Part shown: in pieces, positions 43,067-51,914 of the stretch
Position numbering within the stretch: the first letter of the stretch is position 1
How the letters are laid out: each line of letters starts with the position of its first letter
Origin: Caldilineaceae bacterium
GTDB lineage: Bacteria; Chloroflexota; Anaerolineae; Caldilineales; Caldilineaceae
Length of the DNA: 64,000 bases
Direction of reading: 5' to 3'
Assembly: GCA_022823185.1 (NCBI GenBank)
Contig: JAJDXQ010000025.1
Location: 124,001 to 188,000 of the forward strand
Made by a program: the position numbers and the translations under genes
Notes under the pieces: generated by a model
The model's input: only the letters and a program-made list of their open reading frames with translations
Database searches by the model: none
What the model was told of the DNA's origin: nothing

Positions 43067-45967
43067 ATGAAATATATTCTGCGCACCTCGGCGATCATCG
43101 TTGTCGCCCTAAAACGAATCTTCGCCCAGCAGTGGCTGGCGCTGGCTCTGGTCCTGGGGCTGGTCTCTTCGACTGTGCTCGTAATGAGCATTCCTCTCTA
43201 TGCGGATGCGGTCTACTACCGGCTGCTGCAGGAGGAACTGACGGAGACGGGCATCAATGAGACCTACTCGCGCCCTCCGTTCGCGTATATGTTCCGCTAC
43301 CTGGGGTCCACGTACGGCCCGCAGGAGTGGGAAGACATTGCGCCTTTGGACACATATCTGAGCCAGCAGGCACAAAACGAGTTGGGCATACCGCATAAGA
43401 AGACGATCCGCTATTTCAAGACGGACAATTTCCGCCTCTTTCCCACCGAACAGGTCGCGTATGCAGACACAACCGATCCGTTGGAATGGGTGAATCTGGG
43501 TTTCATCTCCGGTTTTGAAGAGGCGATCAACATCATTGAAGGCACATTCCCGGCCGTCTCGCCCTCCGATTCGGAGGAGGCGATCGAAGTACTGGTGAAC
43601 CGGGAATTGGCGGACGAAATCGGGCTGCAGGTAGGCGAAGAGTATATGCTGTTCCGCCGCATCCGCCAGGAGAACGGCGACAGCCAGCGCTACCAGACGC
43701 CGGTGCGCATTGCCGGTGTGTGGGAGCCTGCCGACCTGAGCAGCGATGTCTGGTTTTACAACCCGTCCACTTTAGAGACGCTGTTTGTCATCCCAGAGCA
43801 GAGTTATCACAATCGGGTTGCGCCTGTCTACCCGCAGGACGTGAACCTGGGCTTGTGGTACCTGGTGATGGACGGCTCGGACGTGACCTCAAGTGATGTA
43901 GGCCGTTTGCTGGTGCGCGGGCGGCGGGCGGAACAGAGAGTGACGTCGTTGATGGCGAACAGCCAGTTGAGCATTTCGCCGCTGGATGCGCTGCGCCGTT
44001 ATCAGCGTGCCAGTGGATTGTTGACAACGCTGCTTTACGCTTTCAGCGTGCCGATTATAGGTCTGCTGCTGGCGTTTATCAGCCTGGTGGTCGGTCTGGC
44101 GGTGGCCCGGCAGCGCAACGAGGTAGCGATTTTACGCAGCCGGGGCGCGACGGTGGGGCAGGTAGCGGGCATATCCGGCCTGGAGGCGATCAGTCTTGGC
44201 ATCCTTGCGCTCCTGGTCAGTCTGCCGCTCAGCTTTTCGGTCGCCAGATTGATCGGTTCCACCCGCAGCTTTCTCGACTTCACAATCGAATCTGATTTGC
44301 GGCTGGTTCTGACCCAGTCCACACTGCAGTTTGGCATCGGCGCGGTGTTGATTGCCTTTCTGGCGCAGACGTTGCCCTCCTTCGGCGCGGCGCGTCATAC
44401 GATCGTGACCTACAAGATGGAGATGGCGCGTACCTTGCGCCCGCCGTGGTGGCAACGCGCCTACCTGGACCTTCTGCTTCTGATTCCGTCGGGATACGGC
44501 ATCTATCTGCTACGCGAACAGGGCAGCATCACGATGCCGGGCGCGGTCACGGATGACACCATTTTCCAGAATCCACTGCTATTTTTGATACCGGCGCTGG
44601 GGATCTTTGCGCTGACACTGGTGACGCTGCGCGTCTTGCCGGTTTTCATGCACATTATCGCCTGGTTTGCATCCAAAGGCGGCGGCGTGGGCGTGCTGCT
44701 GGCCAGCCGCCAGCTGGCGCGTAACCGGGGGATGTATACCGCGCCGATGACTCTGTTGGTGCTGACGCTGAGCCTGTCCGCCTTCACCACGTCGCTGGCG
44801 CAGACGCTTGACGGGCACCTCTTCGACCGGGCCTATTACCGAGTTGGCGCCGATGGCCGGCTGGCGGAATTGGGCGACACGCCGGTTTCAGCCGGGTCGG
44901 CCGGCTTCCCCGGCGGCGGCGAGGAGTCTTCCGGGGGGGAAGCGACCGAGACGGCCAGCTGGACTTTTGTGCCGGTTTCGGAGCATCTGCGCTCACCCGA
45001 TATATCGGCCGCCACCCGCTTCGCCCGATTTGAGGCGCGGGTACATCTGGACGGACGCTGGCGCGATGCCCATGTCTTCGGCATTGACCGGCTCGACTTC
45101 CCCAAGGCGGCCTACTGGCGGCGGGATTTTGCGGCAGCTTCGCTGGGCTCACTGATGAATTCGCTGGCCCTATCCTCGGATGGGGTGCTGTTGCATCGGG
45201 ATTTCATGCGCGATCACAATCTGCTGGTGGGTGATACGATTCTGGTCGGCGCGGCGCGTTACGGGCTGCGGGCGGAGATGCAGATGACCATCGTCGGCGA
45301 CTTCCGCTACTTCCCCACCTGGTACCCGGATGCCGACGGTCCGCTGATCGTGGGAAACCTCGACCATCTGTTTGAGCGGATGGGTGGGCAGTTCCCCTAC
45401 GATGTGCTGGTGCGCACAGAGCCGGGCACCGACTTCGAGGGACTCACACGGGAGTTGCGGCAGTACGACATCAACGTGATCAACCACTATTCCGCCCGGC
45501 AGAGGATTGCGGACGAGCAGAAACTGCCGCAGCGGCAGGGGCTGTTCGGCGTCCTTTCGGTCGGCTTCCTGGCCGCGGCGCTGCTGACTGTGCTGGGATT
45601 TCTGCTATACACGCTGTTTTCCTTCCGGCGACGCTTTATTGAACTGGGGACGCTGCGTTCAATCGGCCTGTCTTCAGGTCAGATGACGATGTTCCTGGCA
45701 TGGGAGCTGGCCTTTCTGATTCTGGTCGGAATCGGAGCGGGAACACTGTTGGGCACTTCGGTCAGCAACCAGTTCATCCCCTATTTGCAGGTGGGGAACA
45801 CGGCCTCGGACCTGACGCCGCCGTACCTGGTGGGGATCGCATGGCCGGCGATTACGCGTGTGTACGCCCTGTTCGGCGTTCTGTTCGTCGCTGCGCTGGG
45901 CGTTCTGATTACGCTGCTGATGCGCATGAAGATATTCCAGGCGATCAAACTGGGCGAAACGGTGTGA
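43067..45967 (+). CDS. ABC exporter permease with two FtsX-like domains (MacB type)
   Basis: 966 aa. An N-terminal membrane helix (WLALALVLGLVSSTVLVMSIPLYADAV) and a long extracytoplasmic domain are followed by an FtsX-like four-helix bundle (TTLLYAFSVPIIGLLLAFISLVVGLAVARQRNEVAILRSRGA). A middle membrane region, a second extracytoplasmic domain and a C-terminal FtsX domain (FGVLSVGFLAAALLTVLGFLLYTLFSFRRRFIELGTLRSIGLSSGQM) follow. This duplicated form probably works as a single-chain pair. MacB-type proteins couple ATP use to movements outside the membrane, exporting peptides, lipids or lipoproteins. It is followed by two separate ATPase genes. Confidence 0.88.
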   Translation: MKYILRTSAIIVVALKRIFAQQWLALALVLGLVSSTVLVMSIPLYADAVYYRLLQEELTETGINETYSRPPFAYMFRYLGSTYGPQEWEDIAPLDTYLSQQAQNELGIPHKKTIRYFKTDNFRLFPTEQVAYADTTDPLEWVNLGFISGFEEAINIIEGTFPAVSPSDSEEAIEVLVNRELADEIGLQVGEEYMLFRRIRQENGDSQRYQTPVRIAGVWEPADLSSDVWFYNPSTLETLFVIPEQSYHNRVAPVYPQDVNLGLWYLVMDGSDVTSSDVGRLLVRGRRAEQRVTSLMANSQLSISPLDALRRYQRASGLLTTLLYAFSVPIIGLLLAFISLVVGLAVARQRNEVAILRSRGATVGQVAGISGLEAISLGILALLVSLPLSFSVARLIGSTRSFLDFTIESDLRLVLTQSTLQFGIGAVLIAFLAQTLPSFGAARHTIVTYKMEMARTLRPPWWQRAYLDLLLLIPSGYGIYLLREQGSITMPGAVTDDTIFQNPLLFLIPALGIFALTLVTLRVLPVFMHIIAWFASKGGGVGVLLASRQLARNRGMYTAPMTLLVLTLSLSAFTTSLAQTLDGHLFDRAYYRVGADGRLAELGDTPVSAGSAGFPGGGEESSGGEATETASWTFVPVSEHLRSPDISAATRFARFEARVHLDGRWRDAHVFGIDRLDFPKAAYWRRDFAAASLGSLMNSLALSSDGVLLHRDFMRDHNLLVGDTILVGAARYGLRAEMQMTIVGDFRYFPTWYPDADGPLIVGNLDHLFERMGGQFPYDVLVRTEPGTDFEGLTRELRQYDINVINHYSARQRIADEQKLPQRQGLFGVLSVGFLAAALLTVLGFLLYTLFSFRRRFIELGTLRSIGLSSGQMTMFLAWELAFLILVGIGAGTLLGTSVSNQFIPYLQVGNTASDLTPPYLVGIAWPAITRVYALFGVLFVAALGVLITLLMRMKIFQAIKLGETV

Positions 45968-45972
45968 GCAGC

Positions 45973-46008
45973 AGTTTTTTGTTTTCGGTTTCAAGTTTTT
46001 AGTAACTG
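45973..46008. repeat. AGTTTT-type dispersed repeat
   Basis: T-rich run with TTTCAAGTTTTTAGTAAC, similar to 29899-29937. It lies in the gap between the permease and first ATPase genes. Confidence 0.5.
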
Positions 46009-46054
46009 CGGTCGCCGTGAGGGAATAGCGTTTCTGTGAATTGGAAACTAAGAG

Positions 46055-47086
46055 ATGACAACGACTGAGCCATTTATTCTCTGCGACGGCCTCGTAAAAA
46101 TCTATCAGATCGCCGACCTGGAGGTGGTCGCGTTGCAAGGGCTGAATCTGTCGGTGCGTTCCGGCGAGTTGATGGCGATCGTTGGCGTCAGCGGCAGCGG
46201 CAAGTCCACGTTGATGAACATCCTGGGCGGGTTGGACAGACCGACGGCAGGGCAGGTGCGGGTCGGCGAATTCAATCTGTTGAAGATGTCGGAACGGGCG
46301 ATCAACCGCTACCGGCGGGAACAGGTCGGTTTTGTGTGGCAACAGAGCGCACGGAACCTGGTGCCCTATCTGAACGCGGTCGAAAATGTTGAGTTGCCGA
46401 TGACGCTGGCGGGTTTCGCGGGCAGAGAAAAGCGCGACCGGGCCGAGGATCTGTTGGAAAGGGTGGGGCTCGGCGAGCGCATGAAACACCACATGCGCGA
46501 GCTGTCCGGCGGTGAACAGCAGTGCGTCGCCATCGCCGTTTCGCTGGCCAACAATCCAACGCTGCTGCTGGCGGACGAGCCGACCGGTGAAGTGGATACG
46601 GCTACGGCGCTGACGATTTACGCGACGCTGCGCACGCTGAATGAAGAGTTTGGTCTGACGACCATCATTGTCAGCCACGACCCGACAATTGCCCGCCACG
46701 TGGACAGGGTGGTCGCCATCCGTGACGGGATGCTCGCCAGCGAGACGCGGCGCCAGGTGCGCACGGTCGAACGCTTTGACGAAGATGCGCTCAATAGCGG
46801 CGGCGACGGCATCGTAGAGGAACACGAGGAACATTTCGAAGAGTTGGTCGTACTGGACAGCGCCGGTCGATTGCAGATCCCGAAGGATGTCCTGCAGCAG
46901 TTCTCGATCCACGGCCGGGCGCTTCTCGACATAACCGACGAGGGCATACTGATCCGGCCGGCCGACAACGAGGACGTTGAGGCGCCGGAATTGGTCGCCC
47001 AGGAGCAGGCGGCCGCCAGCCGCATCCAGCAGGCAGCCGCGATCGGCGGTTTCTTCAGCCGCTTCCGCCGCAAGAAGGACGATTAG
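46055..47086 (+). CDS. ABC transporter ATPase fused to an AbrB-like C-terminal domain
   Basis: 343 aa. Residues 1-230 form a LolD/MacB-type ATPase: Walker A GVSGSGKST, the Q-loop FVWQQSARNLVPYLN, signature LSGGEQQ, Walker [11 protein letters not shown] and switch His in IIVSHDP. Residues about 263-303 (ELVVLDSAGRLQIPKDVLQQFSIHGRALLDITDEGILIRPA) closely follow the swapped-hairpin AbrB/SpoVT/MazE pattern 'D..GRI.IP....' A final Ala-rich, basic tail (IGGFFSRFRRKKDD) ends the protein. In standard AbrB proteins this domain dimerises and binds DNA; here it may only dimerise, or may link transport to regulation. It is next to a second ATPase without this domain, so the two could form a heterodimer. 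Confidence 0.85.
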   Translation: MTTTEPFILCDGLVKIYQIADLEVVALQGLNLSVRSGELMAIVGVSGSGKSTLMNILGGLDRPTAGQVRVGEFNLLKMSERAINRYRREQVGFVWQQSARNLVPYLNAVENVELPMTLAGFAGREKRDRAEDLLERVGLGERMKHHMRELSGGEQQCVAIAVSLANNPTLLLADEPTGEVDTATALTIYATLRTLNEEFGLTTIIVSHDPTIARHVDRVVAIRDGMLASETRRQVRTVERFDEDALNSGGDGIVEEHEEHFEELVVLDSAGRLQIPKDVLQQFSIHGRALLDITDEGILIRPADNEDVEAPELVAQEQAAASRIQQAAAIGGFFSRFRRKKDD

Positions 47087-47149
47087 CGGCCCGTTCACAA
47101 CGCAGCCCCCTCGAAAGCAACGACAGAGAAACCGGATCCTGGAACGCAG

Positions 47150-47920
47150 ATGGAAAACAACCCTTACCCCAACACGGCCATCGAAACCGAAGATATCTGG
47201 CGCGTCTATAAGACGGGCAGCCTGGAGGTAGCCGCGCTGAAGGGCGTCAACCTGCAGATTGCGCAAGGGACATTCGCCGCGTTGAAGGGGCGCTCCGGCA
47301 GCGGCAAGACAACTCTTCTCAACTGCCTTGGCGGCCTGGATTCACCGACAGACGGGAAGATCCGCATATTCGGCGAGGAGATTCACTCCTGGAGCGAACG
47401 CCAGTTGACGCGCTGGCGTCGCGAACAGGTCGGCTTTATCTTTCAGTCTTTCGGCCTGCTGCCCAGCCTGTCCGCCTTTGAGAATGTTGAGTTGATTCTG
47501 CGCATGTCGGGCGTTAAGGGCCGGGAACGTCATGAAAAGACTGTGCACTGCCTGGATCTGGTTGGTCTGACTCGTTGGATGCATCACCGTCCTTTTGAGT
47601 TGTCGGGCGGGCAGCAGCAACGCGTGGCGATCGCGCGAGCGCTCGCCAACGATCCGAAACTGATCCTGGCGGATGAACCGACCGGCGAGTTGGACAGCAC
47701 CACGGCGCGAGAAATCCTCGGCCTCTTCCAGCAGATCGTGCGCGAACAGAACGTCACCTTCCTGGTCGTGACCCACGACAACCTCGTGGACGATTACGTG
47801 GACTATGTTCTGTTTCTGAAAGACGGCCAGATCGACTTGGAGGGGCAGGGCCACGATGCCGTGCCCGAAGCCGCGTCTGCCCCGGCGGTCGTCAACGCCG
47901 ACCCGGTGGCCAGCGGCTGA
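47150..47920 (+). CDS. ABC transporter ATPase (LolD/MacB type)
   Basis: 256 aa. Walker [11 protein letters not shown]-loop [20 protein letters not shown], signature [15 protein letters not shown], Walker [14 protein letters not shown] and switch His LVVTHDN are all present, so it should hydrolyse ATP. It drives the FtsX-like permease encoded upstream, perhaps in a heterodimer with the AbrB-tailed ATPase. The first ATPase has LSGGEQQCVAIAV, which deviates slightly after the signature; this one is canonical. It is last in the exporter operon. Confidence 0.93.
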   Translation: MENNPYPNTAIETEDIWRVYKTGSLEVAALKGVNLQIAQGTFAALKGRSGSGKTTLLNCLGGLDSPTDGKIRIFGEEIHSWSERQLTRWRREQVGFIFQSFGLLPSLSAFENVELILRMSGVKGRERHEKTVHCLDLVGLTRWMHHRPFELSGGQQQRVAIARALANDPKLILADEPTGELDSTTAREILGLFQQIVREQNVTFLVVTHDNLVDDYVDYVLFLKDGQIDLEGQGHDAVPEAASAPAVVNADPVASG

Positions 47921-47982
47921 TGCCGGCGCGCCGACTCCGATCCTGCCCCCCGTTGTCAGCCATCCCACTTTGAGCAGGCCCG

Positions 47983-49002
47983 ATGAAAACGGTCATACTG
48001 GAGAAACCCGGCAGCCTGAATCTGACGGAGTCCGCGCCGCCTGCCAAGCCGGGCCCGGGCGAAGCGCTCGTGCGCGTGCGCCGGGTCGGCATCTGCGGCA
48101 CCGACCTGCACGCCTTTCGCGGACGGCAGCCCTATTTCAGCTATCCCCGCATCCTCGGCCATGAGCTGGGCGTGGAGATCCTGTCTCTCGACCCGGATAC
48201 CGAGAGCAGCTTGCAGCCGGGAGACCACTGCGCGGTCGAGCCCTACCTGAACTGCGGCGCGTGCAGCGCCTGCCGCCGCGGGCGCATCAACTGCTGCGCC
48301 CATCTGCAGGTGCTGGGCGTGCACATGGATGGCGGCATGCGCGAGCGGATCACCGTCCCCATCGAGAAGTTGCACCGCTCCGAGACCTTGCCGCTGGAAC
48401 ACCTGGCCCTGGTCGAGACGCTCTGCATCGGCGCGCACGCGGTGGACCGGGCCAACCTGGAACCGGCACAGTCGACACTGGTGATCGGCTCCGGCCCGAT
48501 CGGGCTGACCGCAGTTGCCTTTGCGCGCCTGGCCGGCGCCGAGGTCGCGGTGATGGAAATCGACGAGAACCGGATGCGCTTTGTGCAGGAGAACCTGGGC
48601 GTGGAGCATCTCATCGACGGCCACGGGGACGCGGAGGCCCAGCTGCGGGCGGTCTTCGGCGGCGACCTGCCGCTGACCGTATTCGACGCAACCGGCAACG
48701 CGCGTTCGATGATGAACGCACTGGGCCTGATCGAGCAGGGCGGCAGCGTTGTCTTCATCAGCCTGGTGCAGGACGACATCACCTTCCCCGACCCGGAATT
48801 TCACCGCCGCGAGACGACGCTGCTCAGCAGCCGCAACGCGACCAGCGCCGACTTCGCCAGCGTCGTCCAGACACTGGAGACGGGCGCGATCAATCTGGCC
48901 CCCTGGCTCACGCACAGCGCGCCGCCGGAAACGTTGATCGACGAATTCCCCAATTGGCTCCAGCCCGACAACCAGGTTGTCAAGGCGATGTTGCATTTCT
49001 AA
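47983..49002 (+). CDS. Zinc-dependent alcohol/polyol dehydrogenase (MDR family)
   Basis: 339 aa. Medium-chain dehydrogenase: catalytic zinc ligands in VGICGTDLHAF and GHELG, structural zinc cysteines in NCGACSACRRGRINCC, and an NAD-binding Rossmann motif VIGSGPIGLTAVAFARLAG. Relatives oxidise sorbitol, threonine or sugar acids such as L-galactonate; substrate not determined here. It lies just before a Gfo/Idh/MocA gene, and the pair probably acts in sugar or polyol oxidation. GAGCAGG before the ATG is a modest ribosome-binding site. Confidence 0.92.
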   Translation: MKTVILEKPGSLNLTESAPPAKPGPGEALVRVRRVGICGTDLHAFRGRQPYFSYPRILGHELGVEILSLDPDTESSLQPGDHCAVEPYLNCGACSACRRGRINCCAHLQVLGVHMDGGMRERITVPIEKLHRSETLPLEHLALVETLCIGAHAVDRANLEPAQSTLVIGSGPIGLTAVAFARLAGAEVAVMEIDENRMRFVQENLGVEHLIDGHGDAEAQLRAVFGGDLPLTVFDATGNARSMMNALGLIEQGGSVVFISLVQDDITFPDPEFHRRETTLLSSRNATSADFASVVQTLETGAINLAPWLTHSAPPETLIDEFPNWLQPDNQVVKAMLHF

Positions 49003-49127
49003 ACGGTAGTGACTGGTTTTGACCACTGTCCCGGCCCGACCTTGCTGTACCGACGGCCTCCATCCACGACGTACAGATGTTTCCCCCTTTTTCATAAGCG
49101 ACAGACGAACAAGAAAAGGAAGACAAC

Positions 49128-50246
49128 GTGTCGAACTCTCCCTCTCCACAAGGTTCGAAGCTGCGCCACGCGGTGGTCGGCATGGGCGCCGGGATTTTCC
49201 GTTCCCACTCGATGGGGCTTTCACTCGATGAAGTAGAGGTGGTCGGCGGCTCGGATGTGGCGCCGGAACCAGGCCAGGAGCGGGCCGAGGAGTGGGGCTG
49301 CCCCTTCTATCCCGATCACCGGCAGATGCTGGCCGAAACCAACCCGGATGTGACGGTGATCATCACGCCCCATCCCTTCCACGCGCCGATCGCGATCGAC
49401 GCGCTCAACGCCGGCAGCCATGTGCTGGTGGAAAAGCCGATCGCCATCCAGGTAAAGGAAGCGGACGCGATGATCGCGGCGGCGCGGGCCAACAACCGCG
49501 TGCTGGCGGTGAACTACCAGTACCGGCAGCTGCCGCACGTGCGGGCGATGAAACGGCTGATCGACAGCGGGCAGCTGGGCCGCATCCAGCGGGTGACCGG
49601 CATCTTCCCGTGGATGCGCACCGCGGCCTACTACCTGCGCGGAGGCTGGCGCGGCACCTGGCGGGGCGAGGGCGGCGGCGTGCTGATGAACCAGGCCCCG
49701 CACGACCTGGACCTGGTCTGCCATCTGGTCGGGTCCCCGCAGCGCGTCTACGCCGCCACCGCCACCCGCCTGCACGCGATCCAGACCGAGGACACCGCCA
49801 CCGCGCTGCTCGAGTGGCCGGAGGACGCGCAGGGCACTATCTATTTCAGCACGACCGAAAGCGGCCCCCGCACCTTTGAGGTGTCCGGTACCGGAGGCAA
49901 GATCGTGCTGCACCAGGACCACATCGAGTACGAGCGCTACGAGACCGACCTGCGCCAGCTGATCACCGACAGCCCCGAACCCTTCGTGCGCACGGAAGCG
50001 GCTGACGATGACGCCGGTGTCGAGGACGAGCCGGAGGAACACGGACATGCGAGGGTGTACAAGGACTTCCACCGCGCCATTCGCGAAGGCGGCGAACCGC
50101 GCTGCAACGGCGAAGAAGGGCTGAAGTCGCTGGAGCTGGCCAACGCGATGATCTACAGCGGCGCCACCGGCGAGGCGGTAGAACTGCCCCTGGACCGGGA
50201 CGCGTACAGCGAGTTGCTAGAAAGGCTGCAGGCGGAGGATGTGTAG
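49128..50246 (+). CDS. Gfo/Idh/MocA-family oxidoreductase
   Basis: 372 aa. Rossmann domain starts AVVGMGAGIFRSHSMGL. The catalytic Lys is present in HVLVEKPIAI, and GGGVLMNQAPHDLDLVCHL supplies the usual Asp/His-type residues, so it should be an active NAD(P)-dependent sugar or sugar-acid dehydrogenase. The start is a GTG, supported by AAGGA at 49116-49120; no in-frame ATG lies near. An acidic stretch (EAADDDAGVEDEPEEHG) is inserted near residue 290. It is probably in one transcript with the zinc dehydrogenase. Confidence 0.9.
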   Translation: MSNSPSPQGSKLRHAVVGMGAGIFRSHSMGLSLDEVEVVGGSDVAPEPGQERAEEWGCPFYPDHRQMLAETNPDVTVIITPHPFHAPIAIDALNAGSHVLVEKPIAIQVKEADAMIAAARANNRVLAVNYQYRQLPHVRAMKRLIDSGQLGRIQRVTGIFPWMRTAAYYLRGGWRGTWRGEGGGVLMNQAPHDLDLVCHLVGSPQRVYAATATRLHAIQTEDTATALLEWPEDAQGTIYFSTTESGPRTFEVSGTGGKIVLHQDHIEYERYETDLRQLITDSPEPFVRTEAADDDAGVEDEPEEHGHARVYKDFHRAIREGGEPRCNGEEGLKSLELANAMIYSGATGEAVELPLDRDAYSELLERLQAEDV

Positions 50247-50250
50247 AGGG

Positions 50251-50286
50251 GCGAGGAGTGAGAGAAGAGCACTTCTTTCTCCTCGC
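50251..50286 (+). terminator. Hairpin after the dehydrogenase pair
   Basis: GCGAGGAG (50251-50258) pairs with CTCCTCGC (50279-50286) and inner AGAAG with CTTCT. It starts just after the stop codon; the following T content is low. Confidence 0.45.
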
Positions 50287-50302
50287 AGTTCTGGCATCTT
50301 GC

Positions 50303-50321
50303 GGTCACATTTATTGTGACC
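50303..50321. terminator. Palindrome in convergent intergenic region
   Basis: Perfect 7-bp arms GGTCACA / TGTGACC around TTTAT. It lies between convergent transcripts; it could be a bidirectional terminator or a protein-binding site. The rest of the gap to 50528 shows nothing I recognise. Confidence 0.35.
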
Positions 50322-50528
50322 CAGGCAATGATTTTTCCAAGAGATTGACTTTAGTCTGCGCCAAAAGGGGTAAGGTAACTCAGAACAGCTTCATCGCCCC
50401 GCACGACATTCCCTCAATTCTGATACACAATTGAAATGTATACCCAGTAGTTCAAGAAAGTGAACTTGTCGTTCCCTGTCAGGTGAGTGGGTTTGGCACC
50501 AATCATTCTAGTATGCGCTGATAGAGTC

Positions 50529-51914
50529 TTACCAATAAATCGCTATGATCTCTGTGTCTAGAAATCTCTCAGGACAGAGCGACGGGTTATTGTTGGAACC
50601 AAATCCACTTGGCAACTGCGGGGCAAGAATACCTTGTAGACTCGCTGGCCCAAGAACCGCTTCTCGGAGTTCGTATGCCAATTCGCCGGATGTGGTAACT
50701 CTAAGATCCTCATCAACTCGACGCGTCACCTCTTTGAGTATTCGGAGTCGGCTATCGACACTACTCAGCCAGCCTCTTTCTGGTAAGATGTCTTGGAAAA
50801 GCTGATTAGTGAAATTAGGTGCTAGAGTCTGACAGTGCCGTTCAGTCAGAAGTTCAACATACTGTTCAATCACCCTCCTATGGTCATGCAAGTGTAGGCT
50901 CGTCGTAGCTGGCGAGCTAGGAGGTGCATTAATCATAGCTCGATGTGCCCATTCGCCGAATTCATTAATAGCTTCATCAAATTGAGGGACGATCCCCGCA
51001 AGGACTCCTGCTACCTTAACTGGTTGCCAGCGATCTGCTAATCCTTCTGTTGCGAGCCGGCAGAAGACAGTGTACCGAGCCTTCGAAAATAGCACACGCC
51101 GGATGTCCTTCCAGAACAGGTCATGTTGAGCAACACCAACCACGAATGCAGTGTGTGTCTCTATCTGGGCGCCAGGACCAAGTTGATCAAGAAGAGAGCG
51201 GTGTATTAGCACGTTGCGCCCACCAATGATTGCCGACAAATAATCGACTAGGTGCCCTCGGATAGGGACGAGGCCGATGAGTAAACTGTCAAGCAACTGG
51301 GCGATTGACCTCATATGTGCGAGTTGAGCGACAATTTCGTGCCCGAAGAGTTGCTCGTTGTCCTCTATGAATTCTCTGAGCGTTGCAACTACTGAAGCTA
51401 TGCGAAAGATTGGATCAGCCTCCAGTTCTACCTCGACTTCTAGAAGTTTCCCTCGCGAGATTTCACTCGGATCCACGAGCCAACTACCGCCATCAATTGG
51501 ATCAAGATTCTCAATATCAGCGATGTTGTTGACTTGAGGAACCTCATCGGCCTCAGGGGGTCTCAACGCTAGCCCAGCACTCTCGATGTCATATAAATCT
51601 TTAAAGCTCGTTTGAATGATAGCCTTACGTAGCACTTGAGTATTTTGAACTCGGCCACTTTGCAGCTTGGTGTCAGCAGTGGCCTTTGTCGATCCCAGTC
51701 CGACACCTACTGAACTCACGACTTCACTATTTAGAGAGACTGTCTGGCTTTCGGTGAATTGAGTTGCGATTGGCCCTTTCCGAGAGGCCAGAATACTATA
51801 GACAGACACTTCGTCCAGGTAAACGAATTCGCGTAGGGGCCCTGCATGGCTTTTAGGAGCCCGCTGAGGCTTTAGACGTCGGAGCCAAGTTTGTAGCCGA
51901 GATAATATGTTCAT
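50529..51914 (-). CDS. DUF6414-like protein, partner of AAA+ ATPase
   Basis: 461 aa. I do not know its function. The N-terminal block REFVYLDEVSVYSILASRKGPIATQFTES (residues 28-56) has the Y-L-D-E pattern I associate with DUF6414; this is from memory. A Ser/Val/Gly-rich stretch (SLNSEVVSSVGVGLGSTKATADTKLQ) follows, then alpha/beta and largely helical regions with moderately hydrophobic parts (IAQLLDSLLIGLVPIRGHLVDYLSAIIGG), but no clear transmembrane helix. The gene overlaps the AAA+ gene by 4 nt (ATGA), so the two are translationally coupled. The whole region is much less GC-rich than its surroundings, indicating horizontal acquisition. A defence or stress-response complex is a reasonable guess, not a demonstrated role. 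Confidence 0.6.
   Translation of the reverse strand: MNILSRLQTWLRRLKPQRAPKSHAGPLREFVYLDEVSVYSILASRKGPIATQFTESQTVSLNSEVVSSVGVGLGSTKATADTKLQSGRVQNTQVLRKAIIQTSFKDLYDIESAGLALRPPEADEVPQVNNIADIENLDPIDGGSWLVDPSEISRGKLLEVEVELEADPIFRIASVVATLREFIEDNEQLFGHEIVAQLAHMRSIAQLLDSLLIGLVPIRGHLVDYLSAIIGGRNVLIHRSLLDQLGPGAQIETHTAFVVGVAQHDLFWKDIRRVLFSKARYTVFCRLATEGLADRWQPVKVAGVLAGIVPQFDEAINEFGEWAHRAMINAPPSSPATTSLHLHDHRRVIEQYVELLTERHCQTLAPNFTNQLFQDILPERGWLSSVDSRLRILKEVTRRVDEDLRVTTSGELAYELREAVLGPASLQGILAPQLPSGFGSNNNPSLCPERFLDTEIIAIYW

Noticed and set aside
45674..47266. 530-codon frame opposite the permease and ATPase genes
   Set aside because: Shadow frame; ABC motifs on the plus strand are unambiguous.
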